From contig NC_051850.1 in the NCBI RefSeq assembly GCF_905115235.1, forward strand, positions 161,634,615-161,698,614: a stretch of 64,000 nt of DNA, read 5' to 3'. Position numbers and translations under genes: made by a program. Of this stretch, positions 12,241 to 22,189 are shown piece by piece (positions within the stretch are counted from its first letter, which is position 1; each line of letters starts with the position of its first letter). The DNA is from Hermetia illucens. Its lineage: Eukaryota > Arthropoda > Insecta > Diptera > Stratiomyidae. The notes below the pieces were generated by a model. That model ran no database searches, was not told where the DNA came from, and was given only the letters and a program-made list of their open reading frames with translations.

Positions 12241-12660
12241 TACAAATTGGGGACGCTCGTTGACATACAAGGGTATACCACGTACCAATGTAGGGCTGAC
12301 GAAGGCCAGTACTACGATTGAGGCAGACCCTGGCATCCGAAAGGTGTTTACATCACCCTTGTTGGCCAGGACTATATCCATCTGCGCAACAACCTCCAAT
12401 AGATTGCGCCCATGCATTTGTTTCTTTACTACCCCACTCAAGTGCTCAAGCATGAAGTCATCGTCAATCGCCTTTGGACTTCGTTCTCTTGTATCGAGAA
12501 CAAGATTGTCAAGTATTTCCTATAATTCAAACAGTGTCCGGCTTGGTGGCGCGTAGCAGCTGTAAACATACACACCACCTATTTTGCCTGTTTCATAGTA
12601 CTTTGTATGGCTTGTCGACCAGATGCCCCCCCTTGCATGCAGTGAATAACATAGTTCAAA
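12230..12660 (-). mobile_element. R1-like LINE, endonuclease part
   Basis: The minus strand encodes GRNLLEVVAQMDIVLANKG, then RMPGSASIVVLAFVSPTLVRG and a NERPQF piece, the distal part of an R1-clade endonuclease. Orientation and order fit the 9340-10985 piece, so both probably come from one LINE split by the Ty3/gypsy insertion. Confidence 0.65.
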
Positions 12661-12699
12661 GTTGAGTTTTTACATGCAAAAGGAGTGTGTACATTTTTT

Positions 12700-13135
12700 T
12701 TACCAAATATAGTCATCAAATTAAGGGTTTTGATTGGTAGTCCGAATCTGGTATTAGTTTTGAAATTTATTGCAAAGGGGAGGAGTCCGAGGGTCCGAAA
12801 AGGCTCAATTACTTCAAGAGCCCATTCTCACAAACTTGCCAACCCCAATATCTGAAAAATATAGTGGTCCATGCATGCGGTATCTAGGCCTCAAAATATT
12901 CTCCATACTGATACCTGTTTAAATAAAATTAATAATAGCATATTACCATACTTTTTATAAGAATTTTTTTTAATTGCCTGAGGACCCCAGTTAAGTTTAT
13001 CCTAGGACCATCGACTTCTGCAGTACTATAGAGCATGATACTACCAAGTTTGGTAGCAATCGCACTATAACTAATAAAGTTGTCACTTTTGTGAAAATTT
13101 CTTGCATTCTTAGGCTTTGAAAATCGATGTCATAC
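12700..13135. repeat. non-coding repeat family N1, fragment
   Basis: Shares a chain of words with other copies: a fragment around CTAGGCCTCAAAATAT, then ATACTGATA, TAAATAAAATTAATAATA, a TTAAGTTTATCC step, and AATAAAGTT near the end. Other copies are at 21805, 24000, 36855, 39140, 44290, 47245, 51110 and 53690. No protein is encoded. Confidence 0.65.
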
Positions 13136-13189
13136 TAAAGTGAATGATCTGATAAACACTAAAGTGAAAGCCAGATAAAAGCAGCAAGA

Positions 13190-14340
13190 TCACTCTCGAG
13201 ACCATTCAACATCAAGAATGGTCTAAAGAAAAGGGGATGCCCTACCATGTGTCCGATGTAAATGCGAGTGGGACCATCCTCTTCAAGTCCACTCAACTAC
13301 TGGTCTACGCTGACAATATTGACATTATGGGAAAAACAACCCGAGATGTACAGTCTACCTTAATCCAGATTGAGCGGGCGGCGCGAGATATTGGGCTGCA
13401 CATTAATGAAGACAAAACGAAGTACATGATGGCAACGTCAGCGCCAAAACCAAAACCGAAAGAACGAACAACATCAAATCGCTCTAGTCAAACGAAAACA
13501 ATGAAGATAGGAGACTACAACTTTGAGACCGTTGAAAATTTCTCCTATCTAGGATCGAAAATCACAACCGATAACAGCTATGATCATGAAATCCGCGCAC
13601 GGTTGTTGTCAGCCAACAGAGCCGATTTCAGCTTACAAAAACTGTTTCGCTCGAGACGTCTCACCATAGGGTCAAAGCTGTTACTATACAAGACTATAAT
13701 CTTGCCAGTCCTTATGTATTCCTTGGAGACTTGGGTTAGCAAAAAAAACTGTGAGCAATTGGCCGTGTTCGAGAGAAGAATCCTACATGAGGATGGACGA
13801 TTCCGTAGCCTACATAACGACGAAATCTATGAGCGATACTACTACCGCTAGGTTGCGGATAAAATTCGGCTCAACAGGTTGCGGTAGGCGGATCACTTAA
13901 TTCGTATGAATGAGGATGATCCAACCGGGAAAGTCTAAAAGAGTAATATCTATAGCAGAAAAAGAAGACGGGGCAGACTCTGCCTGAGATGGAGCGATGA
14001 CGTAGATCAGGACACCAGATAGTTTTTAAGATATCGAATTGGTGGACCTCGGCGCAAAACCGGGATGTATAGAGCAGCAAAAAAATCATTTGAAGAATTT
14101 TTGGCCCCAGGATGGACACTTCTGTAGCCTATATAGCGATGAAATTTATGAGCGATACCACGACCATCTGCTTGTTGATAAAATCTGGTCCAATAGGTTG
14201 GGATGGGCGGGTCACTTAATCCGTATGGGTGAGGATGATTCAGCCCGGAAAATCTATAAGGGCAATTCAATGGTAGAAAAAGGAGACCCAGCCCCAGATA
14301 GAGCGATGACGTAGGTCAGGATTTATTTAAAGTCGTTTGT
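13190..14340 (+). mobile_element. RTE-type LINE (family 1), 3' part, copy C, with duplicated tail
   Basis: The plus strand encodes 204 residues (13237-13851) from the end of the reverse transcriptase. It starts near VYADNIDIMG, where the catalytic YADD reads YADN, and runs through LGLHINEDKTKYM-like, YLGSKITTDNSYD and LPVLMYSLETWV segments. After this the 3' tail region appears twice: once at 13790-14055 and again from about 14057-14340, each with DEIYERY and a downstream GDDV-like end. The second tail copy marks a local rearrangement. Confidence 0.85.
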
Positions 14341-14504
14341 ATCGAATTAGCACTGGCAAGTGAGAAGGATATTAATAAACATCCGAAATTATAAGAAACC
14401 TACCATAGAACCTTGAGGAACTTCAGGGAAGGAAGAAAAGGAGTAGGATGAATAGTCATTAAAAAAAACTCTGCAGGGTTGGTTAGAAAGGTAAAAGGCT
14501 AGTC

Positions 14505-14815
14505 ATGGGGTACTATAATAATAATAGTCGTTGGCGCGACAATCCATATTGGATCAGGGCCTTGAAGTGTGTTAGAGCATTCAAGACCGTAACGGTACAC
14601 TACAGGATTATAGAATCCTATAGGAGGCAATGTGATCAGCATTGGGTTCGCCCGAGATTATTACCCTGATTTGACTCAGGTACTCATTCACAGCTGAGTC
14701 GACTGGTATCCGACGTCAAATCACGATACAAATCCCATTGCCATCAGTGAGATTTGAACCACGGCCTTCTATACGATAACCTTGTGCTCTAAACACTTAG
14801 CTATCCGGACACATG
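14505..14815 (-). mobile_element. tRNA-derived SINE
   Basis: Read on the minus strand, the head has an RNA polymerase III box A (TAGCTAAGTG, 14803-14794) and a box B (GGTTCAAATCT, 14760-14750) about 43 bp apart, as in a tRNA gene. A tRNA-unrelated body of about 230 bp follows, ending in a short ATT-repeat tail near 14520-14510. This is the standard plan of a tRNA-head SINE. Only one copy is evident here. Confidence 0.75.
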
Positions 14816-14849
14816 TGATACTAGGTTCAATAAAATATTTCGGGAATTA

Positions 14850-16515
14850 CACTAATGATTAAAAAAAAGTGGCCACCCAAACTTTTTCCGAAAATCCAAA
14901 CTTGAACCCTAGTTTCTCCCCAATTGATAACAATTTCAAATATCTGTTTTACAAATACTATGGTAGGAAGTGTAAAGGCTATTTATAAATAAAAAACAAA
15001 TTTTTTATTATTAATAAGAGGTATGTCCTCCTTTATTTTTAATAACATTATCAATTCTGTTTGGCATAGAATTAATTAGTACTTCTAAATACTCCTCGGA
15101 GATTCTATTCCAGGCACCCAAAACAGCTTCCCATAGCTCGTTTAAGTTGTTAATTGTCTTGTCGTGAATCTCACGATCAATATGGTCCCATATATTTTCG
15201 ATGGGATTTAAATCAGGGCTTTGAGCAGGCCAATCAAGAGTCCTTATATGTTTTCGGATATGAGCCTTGTCTTATGGCATGGTGTATTATCTTGTTGGAA
15301 AGTTAATAGGCGAGGTGTTCTGAACCTCGCTAGACTTGGTACCAGTGATGTTTCTAAAATATTTTTATATTCAGCTGAGTTGATTTTTGTTTTCACTGGT
15401 ACTCGGTGCAGTACACCTACTGTTTTTGAGGAAAAACAGCCCCATACCATTATTCCAGGGTTGCCTTTCTGCGTTTCCTGGATGCAATCCTCACTGTATT
15501 CCTCGCCTGACCTACGAAGACAGCGTTGCGGCCTGTCCGATCGAAGGCAAAATCTTGATTCGTCCGACCAAATGATTTTAGTCCAGTCGGTGTTTCGATG
15601 GTCTTTGGCCCAAACCAATCTTGCAGCTTTGTGCCTCGGTTTAAGAGCCGGAACTTTTCGACAGCGCCGACTGCGAATGCCAACATCTTTCAAACGGCGT
15701 GAAATCGTGTGGCGACTTACTAAGTTTCCGCTGGCTGGCACAAAATCTTTAGATATTTGTGCGATCGACGATTTCCGATTCCTCAGCGCGTGTTGTTCCA
15801 ATGCTCTCGTGTCTCTGCTATTCATTTTTCGTGGTCTTCCGGAGCCTTTCTTGCGTGCTACACTGCCGCTTGCTTGTTTACGTCGCAAAACTTGCTGCAC
15901 GCCGCTTCTCGAAACTTCGACATCCGATTTTTTAAAAATTCTCACGATTTCGCGTTGTGATTTGCCAGACTCGCTTAGTCCTACGATGCGTCCTTTTTCT
16001 TCCTCCGTTAATTGCCTGTAGAAAAAATGTATACACTTTTCTTGAGTTTCTTTTCAAACAAAATGATTTTTTGAAAATAATTCAAATATATGAATTTTTA
16101 ATTTTCAAACTGATTTCTCCGCTTGCTTCCAGGACTCTACCAGGATTATCCTTGTGAAAAGTCCTTGAGGCAAGCCTAATTTTTGATGAGTTTTTTCTTA
16201 CTATCCTTTTCTATTAAGTTAATGATAATAATTACTTACCGCTGTTTTGGAGACATTTTAATTCGACAAACTATTAAAAATGTATGATATTTCAAGCACT
16301 ATTTCCACCTTTGAATGATTTTTCACTATTTCTAAATTTTGTATCCTTGCACTTCGTCTGTTTGTTAGGAACTGATGTCCTTTGATGTTCTGATGTCCCT
16401 TTTTATACCTGCTTCATTGCAAAATTACGAAAAACCCCGAAATATTACATGCGGCGGCAATATTTGACACTCTTTCGACACCAGGTAGGTGGCCACTTTT
16501 TTTTGATCATTAGTG
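14850..16515 (-). mobile_element. Tc1-like DNA transposon, near complete
   Basis: 1666 bp, bounded by matching inverted ends that read CACTAATGATYAAAAAAAAG inward, then TGGCCACC, with a TA on each side (14848-14849 and 16516-16517). It encodes a DD34E-type transposase on the minus strand. The ends differ at few positions, so it is one of the younger insertions here, but the transposase frame is broken by a small deletion. Confidence 0.92.
15011..16256 (-). pseudogene. Tc1 transposase gene with a 224-bp intron, frameshifted
   Basis: The ATG at 16256 starts MSPKQ; the frame then meets a GTAAGT donor at 16239. An acceptor (TTTTTTCTACAG) ends at 16016, and joining 16240 to 16015 gives KQRQLTEEEKGRIVGL in one frame, so the gene has a 224-bp intron after 17 coding bases. 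Downstream come paired helix-turn-helix segments, then WSDESRF (first Asp) and FQQDNTPCHK (second Asp). The SPDLNPIENIW block with the third residue, Glu, follows in another frame: the distance is 92 nt instead of the 105 nt of DD34E, a net loss of 13 nt near 15250. The protein ends GGHTSY at 15011. Confidence 0.85.
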
Positions 16516-16517
16516 TA

Positions 16518-17165
16518 GGTTATCAAGCGTTGTTGGAGAGTCTGAAGGCGTTTGATCGTGTGTCACATGAACTCATCTCGTATCCTTTGTGTGACAAAAT
16601 CTAGTACCAAAAGAACTCATGTGTTCGGTTAAATTGCTGTACCATGATCTGAAAAGTAAAGTTCGGAATGTGGCGGGCATGACAAAACTATTTCGGGTCT
16701 CTGTCGGTGCTTATTAAGGCAGCACCCTCTATGTTCTTGTTATGGACACTGTCACACAGGACATCCAACGTCTAGTGCCCTATGCACTGCTTTCTGCAGA
16801 TGATGTTTTCCTGGCATCTCATAGCAAAGGTGATCTGGAGAAATTTGTTTAAAAATGGAATGATTGCCTCATGCAACACATTGAATCTGAATAAAACTGA
16901 ATTTTTGATGACCGATCCCCATGAAACAGGCACTACCATTATCAGTGGCAATGCTCTGCAGAGAACTGAGCGATTTATATATCCTGGGACAACGCTATCA
17001 GCCAATGGTCAACTACCGTTCACCCTGTCGCCTTCTATGGGTCTGAGTGTTAGCTAACTATAAAAGACAATGAACGGCCTCCCGCCGTATTGGTGACGAA
17101 GATGTTACGTTGGATTAGCGGCGTAACACATCATGATCACATTTGAAAAGTCTGAAGAAGAAGAA
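16518..17165 (+). mobile_element. RTE-type LINE (family 3), reverse transcriptase fragment
   Basis: Plus-strand pieces read LKAFDRVSHELIS near 16545, then DTVTQDIQRL, a degraded active site near 16800, KTEFLMTDPHETGT and QRTERFIYPGTTLSANGQL at 16890-17010, and ALVTKMLRWISGVTHHDHI-like sequence at 17090-17145. This is the RTE family also seen at 38440-39110 and 52290-53560. It abuts the Tc1 element and is in many frames. Confidence 0.75.
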
Positions 17166-17801
17166 TATGTATCATCGGACCTGCTTGTGATGCTCACAAT
17201 GTGCGAGTTTAGAGTAGACTGACTTTTGTTTGTGAATGATCTCTCTGCGTAACGCTTTAACAGTAAAGTATCTTTTAAAGAGATCACTTCGGTAAAAAAG
17301 AAAGTTAATGAAAATTGTTGAGGTGGATTCAGACTTTCTGGTTCTGAGTGAGTATCTATAAGTAATTACAGATACAGAAGACAACTTCTAAGTTCATGTT
17401 TGATTTCTCTCCCTTTATATAATTTGCCACTTTGCGAAGAAAATTGTGTTGATAATGGTGACGAAAACTATGTTAATCTATAAATTCTCGACTATTATTT
17501 TTATCAAAACCACTTGCTTGCTTGTGAATCAACGCGTTTTTAGAAGACACCTTTACACTCCGCTTGGGACTATCTTTCGTGGAGCAATAATTTGCTTGAT
17601 AAGACCATTACTATGCATGTCATGTTAACCGGGAAGATAATGACTTAGCACTCCTTTTTGGACACTTGGTTAATCGTTATTAGTTATCATCTGCTTGTGT
17701 AGGCTGTACTAACTTGATTTACTTTCATCGAATTGCGAAATATTCGCGGCCAAATAAAACTTCGACCAAATAAGGAACTCCATATTCTAATTTTACATAA
17801 T

Positions 17802-17807
17802 TTTATT
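17802..17807 (-). other. poly(A) signal of GST A2
   Basis: AATAAA on the minus strand, 43 nt past the stop, in the same 3' UTR context as in A1. Confidence 0.6.
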
Positions 17808-17849
17808 GCACTTCATTCTGTATTACACTCCGCACACATATTGCACTCC

Positions 17850-18659
17850 TCAAGAGCTCATTTTCTTGATAAACGCCTTAATTTTCTCCAGTCCTTCACC
17901 GTTTGCCTTTTGATAATAAGGAAGTTTGGTCAACCGATCTAACCAGCTACTTATTTGCGGGAACTTTCCCTGTTCGGCAGGTACAAAGTTAATCACAGTT
18001 GAAAAGGTAGCCAAGATTGACAAATCCGCAACCGTGAGGGAGTCTCCAGCGAAGTATTGGTTGCTACCAATGAATTTTTCAAGGAACTCATAAGCTTCGA
18101 CTATGGCGGTTTTAGCACTCTCAAGTGCCTGTGGATCCTTGTTGGAGGGCTGGAAATAGAATAAATTATGTTTAATATACTTTTTTACCAAAATTTGCTG
18201 GTAAATCTCTGAATTTCAATTAATTTAATATTTTTAGGGATTGTCAAAATAACCTCGTTCAGATTTATGTTCAGGAAATTTGATTCCTTCAAACCTGGTA
18301 CTTACCCCAAAACCAAACATTCGGATCATTCGAGGACTTAAAACGCTGCTTTCAAAATGGAGCCTCTGGTCTATTACTGCGCGTTTATACAGATCCTTAG
18401 GATACAAGGCATCATCCTTTGCGTATTTCCCGACAAGGTATGTGATGATGGCATGACTGTCCCAAATATACTTTCCATCATCTTCAAGGGTGGGGATGGT
18501 GTGTTGGGGGTTCTTTTTCAGATATTCTTCCGTTTTGTGCTCATTTTTTTGCAAGCTAATTTCGCGGAATTCGTAGTCCAAACCGATGGCGTGAGCTGTG
18601 AGTAGGACTGCACGAACAGCAGGACTCCCATCGGTTCCATAAATAATAGGTTTGCCCAT
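17850..18659 (-). CDS. GST A2, epsilon-class glutathione S-transferase
   Basis: Exons 18659-18306 and 18149-17850, joined across a 156-bp GT-AG intron, give 217 residues. The glutathione site is complete: Ser12 (GSPAVR), His41, NPQHTIP at 50-56, WDSHAI at 66-71, and an arginine at 113 in the SPRMIRMFGFG segment. The C-terminal domain has AGDSLTVADLS and KLPYYQKANGEGL. It should conjugate glutathione to electrophiles in the cytosol; the exact substrates cannot be read from sequence. It is the closest relative of A1 and the reference for judging A1's changes. Epsilon GSTs in flies are often linked to insecticide detoxification. Confidence 0.93.
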
Positions 18660-18711
18660 GTTGAAATCGAGAACTTTCCTGCGATACTTACGAAATAATT
18701 GAAAATTTCAC

Positions 18712-18746
18712 ACTGAGTGCCCGCAATCTTCGCTTCACTATAAATA
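18712..18746 (-). promoter_or_regulatory. GST A2 core promoter (TATA plus initiator)
   Basis: TATTTATA (18746-18739) and the initiator TCAGT (18716-18712) keep the same spacing as in A1, placing the start near 18714, about 55 nt before the ATG. Confidence 0.7.
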
Positions 18747-19063
18747 CCCGCCCTCTTTATCTATGAGATGATAATTCGTTGAACTGGTGATTATCAAATT
18801 TTAAGTTGTCATGGCTGTTATGCACTTTTTTGTTTCATGTGTACGATGCGCTACAAAAAGATGGCATAACTGAAAATTCCAGATTATTTTCTAATCATAG
18901 TTTGGGGTTTTTTCGCTAGTCTAGATTTTTCTGCAGAGCGCAGAACAATTTGTGGTAAAATAGAATTGGAAACTTGCCCAGTTTTTCACATGCCTTCCTT
19001 CAAAATTATACATTAACTTTTCGAATATTATATATGGTTGTCATTTACCTCTTGGTGGGGTAT

Positions 19064-20690
19064 AACGCATCAATCATCACCCATGGTTCGCTGAAATACG
19101 CTAAAGATTCCCCAGGACTTCCCGCGTTGCCCGCGTTCTTCCTCTAATATTTTGCCATTGCCACTTGCGCCTTCCGTTCACATCGCTCACGGGTGACAGG
19201 CTTGTGTGTCATCCAATTTCTTAATTTGAAATTGTCAGGCCAGCGTACTCCGATGATACGTCGTAGACAAATGTTCACGAAAGTTTGGAGCCTTAGAGTG
19301 ACAGTTTTGGGCACTTTTCATGTGGTACTCCCATACAGCAGCACAAAGAGAACAACATAGAACAGTCCCAACTTGCTTCGTGCTTAGATAACAGCGGATC
19401 TAGCGCAGTTAATGCGTCGGAAAACATCCAGTTCGATGTCACCGTCGACAAAAAAACATGTTTCCTAAATATATAAATTGATTGACGCCTTAGATCATCA
19501 TCATCATCATCAACGGCGCAACAACGGGTATCCGGTCTAGGCCTGCCTTAATAAGGAACTTCAGACATCCCGGTTTTGCGCCGAGGTCCACCAATTCGAT
19601 ATCCCTAAAAGCTGTCTGGCGTCCTGAACTACGCCGTCGCTGCATCTTAGGCAGGGTCTTCTTCACCTTCTTTTTCTACCATAGATATTGCCCTTATAGA
19701 CTTTCCTCATCCATACGGATTAAGTGGCCCGCCCACCGTAACCTATTGAACCGGATTTTATCCACAACCGGACGGTCATGGTATCGCTCATAGATTTCGT
19801 CATTGTGTAGGCTACGGAATCATCCATCCTCATGTAGGGGGCCAAAAATTCTTCGGAGGATTCTTCTCTCGAACGCGGCCAAGAGTTCGCAATTTTGCGA
19901 CGCCTTAGATGCTCCCCCCATTAATGCAGATAGGAAGAGTACGATGACCTGTCAGACTGAGAACTTTGGCTTTGATGGTGTTTAAATTCAGTCCAACTCT
20001 ACATAATTTCTCTTCTCAAATCCAGGTCTATAATCCGGTGAGAGAGCAAACAGATGTCATTAGCATAGTTGAAGTGTTTAAAGAAAGATGTCATCGCCCA
20101 TTGAACTCCTCCACGTCTCCGGAAATAATATCGGTAACAAGATGCATCGCTGGCGGACTCCGCCAAATTTTTCTAAGATTTTATCTCGGTGCAACATGTG
20201 ACATCATATGTCGCTCTTATAATAGCTAGTAGTTTCTCCGGAATGCCTTTCCGAGATCTCGGGTGGTATCGGAGTTCGATCGCATCACACTCGTAATCAC
20301 TAGCAGCGATTAATAGTGCCTCCAATCCTTTCCATTCGTCGATCCACTTCCATAATTTTGCAGTCAGGCAGATCTTATGCCGCATCTTCGGGATGTGGCC
20401 AACCACCGACATAACACCTGAGAAAAGAGCACTTTTAATGGCGGCCCAATGTTCATTGATATTCTCTGGCGGATATATCTGCCGTCCGATCAGGAAAATA
20501 GCTCTTCTAATATCGAGCGACAGCTGGATCCAATAAGCGATCGATGTTGAACTTTGGGTCGTAGCTCTCTAACCCTACCAGAAGTGCCTGACGAAACACG
20601 CAAGCGAACATAAGCGATCATAAGCAGGGGCCTCTTTCGAGGTTGATGTCAGCGCCTCTCTTGTTACGTACACTCAGAAAATAACTCCTA
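19064..20690 (-). mobile_element. RTE-like LINE (family 2), split copy
   Basis: Minus-strand remnants match the family 2 copies at 22190-23690 and 32740-34740: a RHRTLPICINGQSIEG-like part near 19930 and an upstream region at 20240-20680 that aligns with 33960-34730. The copy is cut in two by a later family 1 tail insertion at 19496-19898. Frames are badly broken and the reverse transcriptase core is reduced. Confidence 0.65.
19496..19898 (-). mobile_element. RTE-type LINE (family 1), 5'-truncated insertion, copy D
   Basis: 403 bp of family 1 3' tail, ending in a CATCATCAT repeat (GATGAT on the coding strand). It is flanked by a perfect 12-bp direct repeat, GACGCCTTAGAT, at 19484-19495 and 19899-19910. 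This is a textbook 5'-truncated LINE insertion, here into a family 2 LINE. Confidence 0.92.
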
Positions 20691-20699
20691 AATTTACTG

Positions 20700-21800
20700 T
20701 TGATTGAAAATTGATCAATCTGAATGCTTGTATTGTGACGATCAGTTGAACTTCAACTGACGTTAGGACAAGCTCAGTGCTCAAACAATATGCCACTAAT
20801 AGCGACGCGGTGGACGCTGTAGAAATCTACAAAGCTCCCACCAGTACCGAATGTTCAGCTTATGCCTTTGGAATTATAGCTAAACTTCCTCCTCCTCCAC
20901 TTTATAGAAACCGTGTTACGTCGATATAATTTTCCTGGCCGCTATCGAGGTTCTAATATTCCAATTTGAAAATAAAATTCTAAATTTCAAATTCGAATCT
21001 TCGGACTTCTGCTACGGAAAGGAAATTTGTCCGTGTGGCGCCCTGTTCTGCTTTGTCGCGCTACATGGCTGAGGAGTTGTTTCTTTTAGGAAAAACAAAA
21101 GGAAAAGAGGAAAAAGGTGACAAGTGCGGAGTGTGTTGTGCCTGAGGAGATCGAAAATTGTAAGGATGGGAGATAGTTGGTCGCCTAGGGAGAAAATTGA
21201 AGCTCCGCCGCATCAAAGCCACTTAAATGTGAAAAGTGGATCGCGATTGTATCGGAGTTATTCTGTTTTCCTATTGAGGACGAAAGCAAATGCGGTCATT
21301 TCCATTCTTGTTCCTGAATAAGTTATGCATTGCGCGCAAATAAATGTGTCTCGCGTAGGAGAGCGACCTTACCACTTTGGAAGGTGTTCGGCAATTTCCA
21401 ATCGTAAACTCAAGAAAAATCGGGAAATACAACCCCCGTCAGAAATAAATTCGAGGTTTTTATTCTACATGACAGCCTTTGTCGCCGTTACGTTAGCCTC
21501 CCTTTTAGTGGTCATGTCTGGCGCAGGCGTCAATGAATGTCTCACTGGCGCCTTGACCGCTTGTTGCGAACCGTAAGGAGGCAGTACCTGTGCAAGATGA
21601 GGATGATGCCATGGCTGCGTTGACAATATCGTCCATCGAATTCATCGCGACTCTTACCACTGTCGAGAGTGAAGGCACCATGCCGACGATAAGGTCAACT
21701 ATATGAAGGATTAAGTCAGTTCGATAGATAAATGAAAGGATTAGATTATTGTAGGTGTGTAATTTTGCACTAAATATAAGGTACTCTTTACAGAATAAAT
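20700..21800 (+). mobile_element. possible LTR-retroelement fossil, weakly supported
   Basis: TGGCGCCC at about 21027-21034 resembles the tRNA primer site that follows a 5' LTR, and the region after it is purine rich as in the leader of insect LTR elements. No polymerase or capsid domain is recognisable and the repeat ends were not found. If it is such an element it is old and very broken. An 83-residue frame (21325-21576) with a hydrophobic stretch is unassigned. Confidence 0.25.
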
Positions 21801-21804
21801 GTGC

Positions 21805-22140
21805 CATGGTGCGTAGACTTACAGGCTAATTTGATCCAAAGGATCTTTGGTGTGTAAGCTGCAAGGACAAATTCGGTCCACCCTGATGGACATGCGGAAT
21901 TTAGGTATCAAATGAAAGGTCTCGGTTAGTACTTTCTGAAGCCGGTCTTAGTTTTGACATTTGTTGGAAAGGTGGGGAGTGCGGGGAGTTGAAAATGATC
22001 ATTCCTTTAACAGGCCCATTCTCAGAAACTACTCAATCGAAATATCTGAAAAAAATCAAGAGGTTGCCACTAGGTTAGGCTCCGAAATTCCCTCCATACT
22101 GATATTTCTTCAAATAAAGTTAATAATAGTACAAGCAATC
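21805..22140. repeat. non-coding repeat family N1, fragment
   Basis: Shares TATCAAATGAAAGGTCTCG, a GGTTAGTACTTTC step, AAAATCAAGAGG and AAATAAAGTTAATAATAGTA with the copies at 37088 and 51110. No coding capacity. Confidence 0.7.
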
Positions 22141-22189
22141 AGACCAATTATTTCACGATCAGCAGTAGATTCAGTAGATCAGAATAGAT

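Larger units (their letters stand above)
17440..18870 (-). repeat. GST A duplication block, copy 2
   Basis: Second copy of the block at 2060-3480, with matching 3' flank, gene and promoter. The intron here is 156 bp instead of 72 bp, the main length change. Confidence 0.8.

Noticed and set aside
15221-16021. Long plus-strand open frame of 266 residues.
   Set aside because: It is the antisense shadow of the Tc1 transposase; the minus strand carries all the conserved motifs.
19496-19520. The CATCATCAT runs as free microsatellites.
   Set aside because: Each is the 3' tail of a family 1 RTE insertion, also seen at 29432, 34746 and 63940.
21460-21576. Short hydrophobic protein with a membrane segment at the end of the 21325-21576 frame.
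   Set aside because: No splice partners, no family likeness, and it lies in a region that may be LTR debris.
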